DNA from: Colwellia sp. RSH04
GTDB taxonomy: Bacteria > Pseudomonadota > Gammaproteobacteria > Enterobacterales > Alteromonadaceae
Direction: 5' to 3'
Assembly: GCF_003545765.1 (NCBI RefSeq)
Contig: NZ_QXIO01000001.1
Location: forward strand, 620,001-684,000
DNA length: 64,000 nt
The position numbers and the translations under genes are program-made. How positions within the stretch are numbered: position 1 is the first letter of the stretch; each line of letters begins with the position of its first letter. Of the stretch, positions 11,027-19,393 are shown one piece after another. The notes under the pieces were generated by a model that was given only the letters and a program-made list of their open reading frames with translations, did not search any database and was not told the origin of the DNA.

Positions 11027-12397
11027 CTATGTTTGACTTTGCAAAAGCGCTTTAATTTCAGCTAAATTCACAGTTTTTTCATCAACTTTTAAGTAAGCCA
11101 CCGCTTCAGTGTGTACTAAGGTTGCTTCAATTACGCCTGGCATATTAATCAGCAGCTCTGCAATTTCATCGGCTCTTTCTTCACAGGTAATCGTTGTGGC
11201 AAAACTAAAGCTTTTTGACTTTTTCAATTGTTGCATACCAAACGTAAGTATCAACCAAATAACAGTGGCAATACCCATAGCAAGGAAAATCATGTGCTCA
11301 CCAAATTGGCTGGCAATAAAACCACCTATAATGCCGCCAACAAACGCCCCTAAAAACTGACTACTAGAATATATCCCCATAACACTGCCCTTAACACCAG
11401 CAGGTGCGATACGAGAAAGAATAGAAGGCATTGTCGCTTCAAGGTAATTAAACGCAGTAAAGAATAAGACAATAGAAAAAATTAAACTGCCCAAGCCTAG
11501 TGGCAAAAGCCATAGTAAAAATAGCGACAGTGCAAACAAAGCTACTGCTGCACTAAACATCGCTTTTTCTTTTTGCTTTTTAATGGCAATAATCATAAAT
11601 GGCACCATTAAGAAGAACGAGCCAAGTAAAGTTGGTAAGTAAATTTTCCAATGACTTTCAAGCGCCAAACCACTCTCAACAAATTGTTTGGGTAAGGTAA
11701 CAAAACACGCGGTTAGTACCATGTGTAAAATAAACACGCCCCAATTTAAACGAGATAATTGCGGATGACGAATCAAGGTTGATATTTGCTCAGGCAGAGC
11801 AACGTTATCGCCACGAGGGGCTTTATTTACTGAGTAAGGCACCATAAACTTGATCATCAGCATGGCAAGAATAGTCAGCAAACCAGTAAACCAGAACAAG
11901 CCACTTAAACCGAACGATTCAGCAACAATAGGCCCAAGAATCATAGCAAAAGTGAAAGATAAACCAATAAACATACCGATAGTTGCCATCACTTTCGGAC
12001 GTTGTTCTTCTCGGCTTAAATCAGCCGCTAAAGCAAGTACTGCACTAGCAATAGCCCCCATACCTTGTATAGCACGACCAATAACAACACCGTAAATCGT
12101 TTCAGACATGGCAGCAACAATACTACCAATTAAAAAGACAAATAAACCTGCCAGTATTACCGGCTTTCGACCATATTTATCAGATAAAATGCCCATAGGT
12201 ATTTGCAATAACGCTTGTGTTAACCCATAAGCACCAATAGCTAAACCTAACCAAATAGGGCTATAACCCACTAACTGTTCACCATAAATGGCAAACACGG
12301 GTAGGATCATAAACAAACCTAACATACGTACGCCAAAAACACTGGCAAGAGAAAAAGCTGCCTTTTTCTCAATACGATTTAAACCTGAAACACTCAT
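11027..12397 (-). CDS. yajR: MFS transporter of the YajR type with C-terminal ferredoxin-like domain
   Basis: A 456-residue protein. Residues 10-395 carry 12 predicted membrane helices. VFGVRMLGLFMILPVFA starts TM1, and GILSDKYGRKPVILAG is motif A in the TM2-TM3 loop. The last 60 residues (ITCEERADEIAELLINMPGVIEATLVH onward) form a soluble alpha/beta unit matching the YAM domain of E. coli YajR, which is of nearly the same length. It is a proton-driven drug/metabolite exporter of unknown substrate in the inner membrane. The gene lies upstream of uvrA in the same neighbourhood as ssb, as often seen in related genomes. Confidence 0.82.
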   Translation of the reverse strand: MSVSGLNRIEKKAAFSLASVFGVRMLGLFMILPVFAIYGEQLVGYSPIWLGLAIGAYGLTQALLQIPMGILSDKYGRKPVILAGLFVFLIGSIVAAMSETIYGVVIGRAIQGMGAIASAVLALAADLSREEQRPKVMATIGMFIGLSFTFAMILGPIVAESFGLSGLFWFTGLLTILAMLMIKFMVPYSVNKAPRGDNVALPEQISTLIRHPQLSRLNWGVFILHMVLTACFVTLPKQFVESGLALESHWKIYLPTLLGSFFLMVPFMIIAIKKQKEKAMFSAAVALFALSLFLLWLLPLGLGSLIFSIVLFFTAFNYLEATMPSILSRIAPAGVKGSVMGIYSSSQFLGAFVGGIIGGFIASQFGEHMIFLAMGIATVIWLILTFGMQQLKKSKSFSFATTITCEERADEIAELLINMPGVIEATLVHTEAVAYLKVDEKTVNLAEIKALLQSQT

Positions 12398-12496
12398 GAA
12401 GATTTTTACCTAATTCTGAACTAGCGGGAAATTTAAGTCGCCGTAGTTTATCACGCAAGTTCCAGTAGCCAAAATAATCCTATGATTTGAATCAAA

Positions 12497-13876
12497 TCAA
12501 GTGAGAATAAAATAACAAACCATAGCTACAATCGACGAAACAATAAAACTAAGCAATGCTCCTTCAACGACCATATCTTTGATTGTGACTTCCCCTGTAC
12601 CAAAAGCAATAGCATTTGGTGCGGTAGCAACAGGTAACATGAAAGCACAGCTAGCAGCCATCGCAGCAGGTATCATAAAAATAGCGGGATCAACACCCGA
12701 TGAAATTGCCGCTACCGCTAGTATTGGCATCAATAGTGTTGCAGTGGCGGTATTACTGGTTATTTCGGTTAAATAAGTCACAAACAAGCAAATAGCGACC
12801 ATCATGAGTATCGGTGGAAAGCTCGACAATGATGTTAGCCAATTACCTAAAATAGCACTTAACCCTGAGGCACTAAATCCTTTAGCGATGGCGATACCAC
12901 CGGCAAAAAGCAGTAACATGCCCCAAGGAATACTTTTCGCGGTTTCCCAATCAAGTAAACGCCCGTCTTTTTTACCATTTGGGATCATAAACATAAGCAC
13001 CACGGCAAATAATGCCACAGTGCTATCACCAACACCTTTAACCCCAAGCAAACCACTCCAACCACCAAAAGGCTCACTGCGCGTTATCCAAGCTAAGGCC
13101 GTTAAACCAAATACCAACAACGTGCGTTTTTCTTCGGTACGCCATGCACCAAGTTTAGGTAGTACTAAGTCTTGCTCGAGCTTAACTTTACGTGTTAACC
13201 AAAGCGCCATAATAGGCAATGAAATAAGTACCACAGGTACACCAATTTTCATCCAGGCAAGAAAACCGAATTCATTACCTGTATGCTCTTCATAAATACC
13301 CGCAAAAATAACATTTGGCGGCGTACCAATTAACGTACCGATGCCTCCGACACTTGCCGCATAAGCAATACCTAATATCAAAGCTACTTTAAGGTTTTTA
13401 TTATCGACATGACTCAATATAGCCAATGCCATAGGAAGCATAATCAACGTTGTAGCAGTATTTGAAATCCACATACTTAAAAAGCCCGCGGCTAACATAA
13501 AGCCAAGTACTAAACGTCGACCACTAGAAACACCTACAAGACGAATCATAAAAACAGCTAATCTTTCATGGGTGCCACTTTTTTCAAGGGACTTAGACAG
13601 CATAAATGCGCCCATTAACAGTAGTATCACATGACTACCTAATGAGGCGGCAACCGCTTTATGATCTAATATGCCAAAAAGCGGAAGTAAGGCAAAAGGT
13701 ACCAAGGAGGTGGCTGGAATAGGTAAGGCTTCAGTAACCCACCAAATAACAGTTAATAACGTAATCGCTGCTGCAATAGCAGGCTTTTCAGCCACCGATG
13801 CTGAGCCTAAGAAAAAGTAAAAGGCAATAGCTAAAATGGGGCCAAGTACGATGAAGTGTTCTCTTTTTATTGTCAT
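12497..13876 (-). CDS. DASS/SLC13-family anion:sodium symporter
   Basis: A 459-residue integral membrane protein with about 11-12 hydrophobic segments. It carries both SNT motifs of the divalent-anion:Na+ symporter family: SNTATTLIMLP near residue 138 and a C-terminal EITSNTATATLLMP. These Ser-Asn-Thr signatures coordinate Na+ and the carboxylate substrate in VcINDY-like transporters. Uptake of C4-dicarboxylates such as succinate is the usual role, though sulfate cannot be excluded. It is a single gene whose promoter side carries the MITE-like insertion, which could affect its expression. Confidence 0.87.
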   Translation of the reverse strand: MTIKREHFIVLGPILAIAFYFFLGSASVAEKPAIAAAITLLTVIWWVTEALPIPATSLVPFALLPLFGILDHKAVAASLGSHVILLLMGAFMLSKSLEKSGTHERLAVFMIRLVGVSSGRRLVLGFMLAAGFLSMWISNTATTLIMLPMALAILSHVDNKNLKVALILGIAYAASVGGIGTLIGTPPNVIFAGIYEEHTGNEFGFLAWMKIGVPVVLISLPIMALWLTRKVKLEQDLVLPKLGAWRTEEKRTLLVFGLTALAWITRSEPFGGWSGLLGVKGVGDSTVALFAVVLMFMIPNGKKDGRLLDWETAKSIPWGMLLLFAGGIAIAKGFSASGLSAILGNWLTSLSSFPPILMMVAICLFVTYLTEITSNTATATLLMPILAVAAISSGVDPAIFMIPAAMAASCAFMLPVATAPNAIAFGTGEVTIKDMVVEGALLSFIVSSIVAMVCYFILT

Positions 13877-13935
13877 TTTTTTATTATTAATTTAGATGAA
13901 TAAAGGAGCAGAGAAAATATCATTATTACTTTAAC

Positions 13936-14203
13936 TAGGGCGTGTTGACCTTTGTTGATATTTTCAGCAATGCGCTATTTTTATCAATAGCAAAGCAGTA
14001 TGAACGTAATTTGGTTGTTCCAAATAAGTGAATACTCATGCCGCTAGTGTTAAAAATAGCCATTGCCCATAGGGCTGAGACTAAAATCCTTTTACTCTGC
14101 GTTAAAAGCTGCTGATTTAGCAAGCTAAACTACGCAACTTTTGCCTTGATTAAAAGGATTTTATTTCTCAGCTGAATTATTAAACAAAGATAAACACGCC
14201 CTA
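13936..14203. mobile_element. 268-bp MITE-like element with terminal inverted repeats
   Basis: The left end reads TAGGGCGTGTTGACCTTTGT. The right end, reverse-complemented, reads TAGGGCGTGTTTATCTTTGT, giving about 19 of 21 matches. Both ends carry TA, compatible with a TA target duplication. Inside, a second imperfect palindrome pairs GCTGAGACTAAAATCC (from 14074) with GGATTTTATTTCTCAGC (to 14172). No transposase is encoded; a 62-codon frame within it is not gene-like. This looks like a non-autonomous insertion moved in trans, in the 409-base gap between the DASS transporter and uvrA. Confidence 0.72.
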
Positions 14204-14285
14204 AGCTACTGACAATTAATTCCCATGCGTATGTGGGTGTGTCATAATAATCGGCTGATATTTTACCGTTAGATTAATAGATAAA

Positions 14286-17111
14286 ATGAAAAGTATTGAA
14301 GTTAGGGGCGCTCGTACCCACAACCTGAAAAACATTAATTTAGAGATTCCACGTGATAAATTAGTCGTGATTACGGGGCTTTCTGGTTCAGGTAAATCAT
14401 CGCTTGCCTTTGATACCTTATACGCTGAAGGACAACGTCGCTACGTTGAGTCGCTTTCTGCTTACGCTCGACAGTTTTTATCGTTAATGGAAAAGCCCGA
14501 CGTAGACCATATTGAAGGTTTATCGCCGGCGATATCAATAGAACAAAAATCAACATCGCATAACCCACGCTCGACCGTTGGCACTATCACCGAGATATAT
14601 GATTACTTGCGCTTACTATATGCTCGCGTAGGTGAGCCTCGCTGTCCTGAACATCACACGCCTTTAGCAGCACAAACTGTGTCACAAATGGTTGATAAAG
14701 TATTAGAGCTTGAAGAAGGCACTAAGGTAATGTTGCTCGCGCCCGTTTTACAAAACCGAAAAGGTGAACATGTAAAGCTACTCGATAATTTAGCCGCACA
14801 AGGCTTCATTAGAGCCAGAATTGATGGTGAAGTGTGCGACTTATCTGATCCTCCAACATTAGAGCTCCATAAAAAGCATACCATTGAAGTTGTGGTAGAC
14901 CGCTTAAAGGTACGTGATGATATTCAACTACGTTTAGCTGAATCTTTTGAAACCGCACTTGGCTTAACCTCAGGCACTGCCAAAGTTGCCTTTATGGATA
15001 AACCTGAACAAGATGAATTAATATTCTCAGCTAATTTTGCCTGCCCACATTGTGGTTATAGTATGCAAGAGTTAGAGCCTCGCCTTTTCTCTTTCAATAA
15101 CCCTGCGGGTGCCTGTCAAACCTGTGATGGTTTAGGTATAGAACAGTTTTTCGATAGTAAGCGTGTTTTAGCCAACGAAGAGCTAAGCCTTGCAGGTGGC
15201 GCTATTCGAGGTTGGGATAAACGTAACTTTTATTACTTTCAAATGTTACAAGCACTAGCTGAACATTACGATTTTGAAGTAGACAAACCTTTTAATAGCC
15301 TGCCTAAAGAAGCACAAAAAGTCGTACTTTATGGTAGTGGCAAGCAAGAAATAGAATTTAAATACATGAATGATAGAGGCGATGTTGTTTTTCGAAAACA
15401 CCCTTTTGAAGGTATTTTAAATAATATGCAACGCCGCTATAAAGAAACTGAATCGAATGCGGTTCGCGAAGAGCTAGCAAAATATCTTAACAGTCAACAC
15501 TGTCCAGATTGTAACGGGAGTCGCTTACGTCTTGAAGCACGTAACGTCTTTATTGCCGATACGCCATTACCTGTGGTTTCTGAATTTGCGATTGCCGATG
15601 CCTTAGCCTTTTTCAAAGAGTTAAATCTTACCGGGCAAAAAGGCCAAATTGCTGAGAAAATATTAAAAGAAATAAACGATCGCTTAGGCTTCCTAGTAAA
15701 TGTTGGATTAAACTATTTAAACCTATCACGTAGCGCTGACACCTTATCAGGTGGTGAAGCACAACGTATTCGCTTAGCGAGCCAAATAGGTGCAGGTTTA
15801 GTGGGCGTGATGTACGTACTTGATGAGCCTTCTATTGGCTTACACCAACGAGATAACGAGCGCTTACTCGACACCTTAATTCATCTTAGAGATTTAGGTA
15901 ATACCGTTATTGTGGTAGAACACGACGAAGACGCAATTAGAGCGGCAGATTTTGTCATTGATATTGGCCCAGGTGCTGGTGTTCATGGTGGTAATATTAT
16001 AGCCCAAGGTAATGTTGACGACATTCTTGCTTGTGATGACTCACTGACGGGTAGATACCTTTCTGGTAAAGAGATGATTGAAATACCAACTACCAGACAC
16101 CCTTTTGACAAAGACAATACTGTTGAGCTTATTGGTGCCACAGGTAACAACTTAAAAAACGTAAACCTCACTATTCCCAATGGCTTAATGACCTGTGTTA
16201 CCGGGGTGTCTGGTTCAGGTAAATCAACACTAATTAATGATACTTTATATAAACTAGCTCACATTGAATTAAATGGCGCAACAACCCAAGAGCCAGCACC
16301 ATATAAAGAAATTAAAGGGTTAGATAAACTAGACAAAGTTATTGATATTGACCAAAGCCCAATTGGCAGAACACCACGCTCTAACCCTGCCACCTATACT
16401 GGTATTTTTACTGCTATTCGGGAAATATTTGCCGCCACCCAAGAAGCTCGCTCTCGTGGTTATAAACCTGGACGCTTTAGTTTTAATGTTAAAGGCGGTC
16501 GCTGTGAAGCTTGTCAGGGCGACGGATTAATCAAAGTTGAGATGCACTTTTTACCTGACGTTTATGTACCATGTGATGTGTGTAAGAGTAAACGTTATAA
16601 CCGTGAAACCTTAGAAGTGCTTTACAAAGGCAAAAACATTCATGAAGTGCTTGATATGACCATTGAAGATGCCTTTGAATTCTTTAATGCGATTCCAGCG
16701 GTTAAACGCAAGTTACAAACCTTAATGGATGTTGGTTTAAGCTACATTAAGCTAGGTCAATCGGCTACGACATTATCGGGTGGTGAAGCACAACGTGTGA
16801 AACTATCTAAAGAGCTTTCTAAGCGTGATACTGGTAAAACCCTATATATTCTTGATGAGCCAACAACTGGGCTTCATTTTCACGATATTAAACAGCTACT
16901 GCACGTTATTCATCGTTTACGTGACCATGGTAATACTATTGTAGTTATTGAACATAACCTTGATGTCATTAAAACCGCTGACTGGATTGTCGATTTAGGC
17001 CCAGAAGGTGGTTCAGGCGGTGGTGAAATATTAGTAACAGGTACACCTGAACAAGTGGTTAAACATAAAACCTCTCATACAGCACATTTTTTAAAGCCTT
17101 TATTGGCTTAA
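14286..17111 (+). CDS. uvrA: Excinuclease ABC subunit A
   Basis: UvrA (941 residues, normal length) is the damage-sensing ATPase of nucleotide excision repair. Two ABC modules are visible. Walker A boxes are [14 protein letters not shown] (31-44) and [14 protein letters not shown] (from about 640), and both signature motifs ([18 protein letters not shown]) are intact. Zinc-finger cysteines appear in CPHCGYSM...CQTCDG and in CEACQGDG...[10 protein letters not shown]. It loads UvrB onto lesions in the cytoplasm. The MITE-like element ends 82 bases upstream, so the promoter must be short or lie partly in that element. No clear LexA box was found. Confidence 0.98.
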   Translation: MKSIEVRGARTHNLKNINLEIPRDKLVVITGLSGSGKSSLAFDTLYAEGQRRYVESLSAYARQFLSLMEKPDVDHIEGLSPAISIEQKSTSHNPRSTVGTITEIYDYLRLLYARVGEPRCPEHHTPLAAQTVSQMVDKVLELEEGTKVMLLAPVLQNRKGEHVKLLDNLAAQGFIRARIDGEVCDLSDPPTLELHKKHTIEVVVDRLKVRDDIQLRLAESFETALGLTSGTAKVAFMDKPEQDELIFSANFACPHCGYSMQELEPRLFSFNNPAGACQTCDGLGIEQFFDSKRVLANEELSLAGGAIRGWDKRNFYYFQMLQALAEHYDFEVDKPFNSLPKEAQKVVLYGSGKQEIEFKYMNDRGDVVFRKHPFEGILNNMQRRYKETESNAVREELAKYLNSQHCPDCNGSRLRLEARNVFIADTPLPVVSEFAIADALAFFKELNLTGQKGQIAEKILKEINDRLGFLVNVGLNYLNLSRSADTLSGGEAQRIRLASQIGAGLVGVMYVLDEPSIGLHQRDNERLLDTLIHLRDLGNTVIVVEHDEDAIRAADFVIDIGPGAGVHGGNIIAQGNVDDILACDDSLTGRYLSGKEMIEIPTTRHPFDKDNTVELIGATGNNLKNVNLTIPNGLMTCVTGVSGSGKSTLINDTLYKLAHIELNGATTQEPAPYKEIKGLDKLDKVIDIDQSPIGRTPRSNPATYTGIFTAIREIFAATQEARSRGYKPGRFSFNVKGGRCEACQGDGLIKVEMHFLPDVYVPCDVCKSKRYNRETLEVLYKGKNIHEVLDMTIEDAFEFFNAIPAVKRKLQTLMDVGLSYIKLGQSATTLSGGEAQRVKLSKELSKRDTGKTLYILDEPTTGLHFHDIKQLLHVIHRLRDHGNTIVVIEHNLDVIKTADWIVDLGPEGGSGGGEILVTGTPEQVVKHKTSHTAHFLKPLLA

Positions 17112-17139
17112 AAATAAGCATCACCTTTTAAGGATAAAA

Positions 17140-17679
17140 ATGAAAGTTAATCATTCAGAACGACTAAGTTATCGCTTGATGGATCAAAACGATGGTGATG
17201 TTTTGTACCAACTTGATCAAGACCCCGAGGTAATGCAATTTATCAGTGGTGGAAAAACAAACACCATGGACGATATTAACAATATCTTCCTGCCTCGAAT
17301 GGAAAAATATACTTGTCCTGAAAAAGGTTGGGGGTTATGGCAAGTCTGTGACAAATCAACTCAAGAGTATCTTGGCTGGATTTTAGTTAGACCAATGGAT
17401 TTTTTCAGCGATGAACCTAAGTATAAAGACCTTGAGCTTGGCTGGCGTTTTTTCAAAAAAGCCTGGGGTAAAGGGTATGCAACCGAAGCCGCTAGTGCGA
17501 TTAAAAATGCCCTTGCTGAACAAACTGATATCGATTATTTCTCTGCATTAGCGGTAGAAGAAAATATAGGCTCAATCAATATTATGAAAAAATTAGGTAT
17601 GACGTTTCTTAAAAAAGAACTGCATAAAGATCCGCTCGGTGATTTAGATGTCGTTTACTACCAAATGCCAGCAAAATAA
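17140..17679 (+). CDS. GNAT-family N-acetyltransferase (RimJ/RimL type)
   Basis: A 179-residue protein of the Acetyltransf_3 class. The N-terminus has ERLSYRLMDQNDGDVLYQLDQDPEVMQF. The core has LGWRFFKKAWGKGYATEAASAIK, where the x-x-G-x-G-x-A motif A binds acetyl-CoA. VEENIGSINIMKKLGMTF follows as the family's motif B. It transfers an acetyl group to an amine on an unknown small molecule or protein. It follows uvrA by 28 bases and may be co-transcribed, though the two functions have no obvious link. Confidence 0.85.
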   Translation: MKVNHSERLSYRLMDQNDGDVLYQLDQDPEVMQFISGGKTNTMDDINNIFLPRMEKYTCPEKGWGLWQVCDKSTQEYLGWILVRPMDFFSDEPKYKDLELGWRFFKKAWGKGYATEAASAIKNALAEQTDIDYFSALAVEENIGSINIMKKLGMTFLKKELHKDPLGDLDVVYYQMPAK

Positions 17680-17723
17680 TTTACAGTGCTGGTATAGCTT
17701 TATAACAATAAATTAAAACATCT

Positions 17724-18383
17724 ATGCCAGCTTCAAACAAATCGTTAAACCCTTTTAACCTCTTTATCTATTGCCTTGCCTTTACCAGTGGTTTTTCCAT
17801 TATGGGCATTGAACTGCTCGCGGGCAGAATATTAGCGCCTTTCTTTGGCTCAAGCGTTCATATTTGGGGCAGTATTATTACTGTCTTTATGTTGAGCCTA
17901 TCGCTTGGCTACTTATTCGGCGGCAAACTTTCCACTAAATCAGCGTCACTTTCACGATACGGCTTAATTTTTATACTGGCGAGTATTACTATTTTACCCG
18001 TGGTTACTTCCAGCCAATGGCTAATGGAAAGCATATTCTTAACCATTGAAGATTCTCGTTACGGTTCGTTATTAGCTTCAACGGTATTGTTTTTTATCCC
18101 TACCGTTATTTTAGGTATGCTATCGCCCTACTCTGTTAGATTATTAGTGACGAACTCAAATGAGAGTGGACAAGTGGCAGGCAAGCTGTATTTTGTTTCT
18201 ACCCTAGGTAGTGCGCTTGGTACCATCATTACTTCTTTCTATTTTGTGATGTGGTTTGAAATTAACACCATTATTGTCAGCTTTAGCTTAATACTTGGTT
18301 TACTCGGCTTACTCGCTGTTATCGTCGATAAAATATCCCTGAATAATACTTCAACAGCAACAGGGAGCACTTGCGATGTTTAG
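17724..18383 (+). CDS. Membrane domain of a spermidine-synthase-like fused protein
   Basis: A 219-residue protein with about six membrane helices. The start region SGFSIMGIELLAGRILAPFFGSSVHIWGSII matches the N-terminal transmembrane part of bacterial fused MFS/spermidine-synthase proteins. Here the chain stops after the membrane part; the catalytic-like half is the next gene, overlapping by 8 bases. The two products probably work as one membrane-anchored enzyme. No transport substrate can be assigned. Confidence 0.75.
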   Translation: MPASNKSLNPFNLFIYCLAFTSGFSIMGIELLAGRILAPFFGSSVHIWGSIITVFMLSLSLGYLFGGKLSTKSASLSRYGLIFILASITILPVVTSSQWLMESIFLTIEDSRYGSLLASTVLFFIPTVILGMLSPYSVRLLVTNSNESGQVAGKLYFVSTLGSALGTIITSFYFVMWFEINTIIVSFSLILGLLGLLAVIVDKISLNNTSTATGSTCDV

Positions 18384-19314
18384 TCACAATACTATCAATA
18401 ACGTCATTATGACTTCGCTAGGTTTATTGTTAATACTTATGCTGTTACCTCAACAAGCCAGTGCTAAAGTGATTCACAAAGAGCGTTCTTTATATCGCAA
18501 TATTTTAGTGGAAGATAAAGGCGATTTACGTTGCTTAAAATTTAATGTAAAAAGCAGTAAAACCCAGCAAAGTTGCTTTTTAAAAAGCCAACCAGAAAGG
18601 CTTTATTTTAATTACACAAAATTGCTTTTATCAAGTTTACTCATTAACCCTAACCCTGAAAAAATACTGGTTGTTGGCCTTGGCGGCGGCACTATGTCTA
18701 ATACCTTGCATCAATTACTACCCAATAGCCAAATTGATAATGTTGAAATTGATAACAGTGTCATTAAAGTGGCCAGAGAGTATTTTCACTTTTTTGAAAA
18801 CGATAACATTAAAGCGATTAGCCAAGACGGTCGAGTATTCGTCAAACGTGCTTTACTTAAAAAACAACAATACGATTGGATTATTCTAGATGCCTTTAAC
18901 GGTGACTACATTCCTGAACATTTAATGACTAAAGAGTTTCTTGAAGAAATTAAAAAACTACTGACACCTAACGGCATTTTAACCGCCAACACCTTTTCAG
19001 TAAGTAAACTTTATGATTATGAATCAGCAACCTACAAGGCGGTTTTTGGTGATTTTTACCAAGTACGCAACTTAAAAAATAGTAACCGTGTCATACTGGC
19101 GATGAACCCTGAATATAATAAGCATAATGCTGATATTAATAATCTAACTAAAGCGAATGTTGAGGCGTTAAAGCAGGCTTTAAAACAATTTGGTGTCGAT
19201 ACTCACTTCTTAGCACAAAGTATGAGTTCAACACAAAATGCTGAAGACTGGCCTAAAAACACACCACTATTAACTGATCAATTCGCGCCAGCTAACTTAT
19301 TGAATATTGATTAG
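18376..19314 (+). CDS. Spermidine-synthase-like (class I SAM-fold) protein
   Basis: A 312-residue protein. Residues 10-30 form a hydrophobic segment ending QQASA, either a signal peptide or a final membrane helix. The rest has the aminopropyltransferase fold: SLYRNILVEDKG, the nucleotide-binding LVVGLGGGTMSNTLHQLLP, then VEIDNSVIKVAREYF and WIILDAFNGDYIPEHL. The ATG overlaps the stop of the membrane gene, with AGGGAG eight bases upstream, so translation is coupled. Proteins of this branch often lack polyamine synthase activity. The split could be an old frameshift of a fused gene. Confidence 0.75.
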   Translation: MFSHNTINNVIMTSLGLLLILMLLPQQASAKVIHKERSLYRNILVEDKGDLRCLKFNVKSSKTQQSCFLKSQPERLYFNYTKLLLSSLLINPNPEKILVVGLGGGTMSNTLHQLLPNSQIDNVEIDNSVIKVAREYFHFFENDNIKAISQDGRVFVKRALLKKQQYDWIILDAFNGDYIPEHLMTKEFLEEIKKLLTPNGILTANTFSVSKLYDYESATYKAVFGDFYQVRNLKNSNRVILAMNPEYNKHNADINNLTKANVEALKQALKQFGVDTHFLAQSMSSTQNAEDWPKNTPLLTDQFAPANLLNID

Positions 19315-19321
19315 AGCACAT

Positions 19322-19357
19322 AAAAAAAGCCCATTAGCGATAAAACTAATGGGCCTT
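19322..19357. terminator. Bidirectional terminator between convergent genes
   Basis: The stem GCCCATTAG (19329-19337) pairs with CTAATGGGC (19346-19354). It is flanked by seven A residues on the left and TTTAAAT on the right. It can end the spermidine-synthase-like transcript and, from the other side, the collagenase-like gene. Confidence 0.85.
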
Positions 19358-19393
19358 TAAATGTATTTAAAACACTTGGATTATATAATAACT

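Noticed and set aside
13935-14123. 62-codon minus-strand frame as a gene
   Set aside because: It lies inside the MITE-like element, includes a terminal repeat, and has no recognisable ribosome site or protein features.
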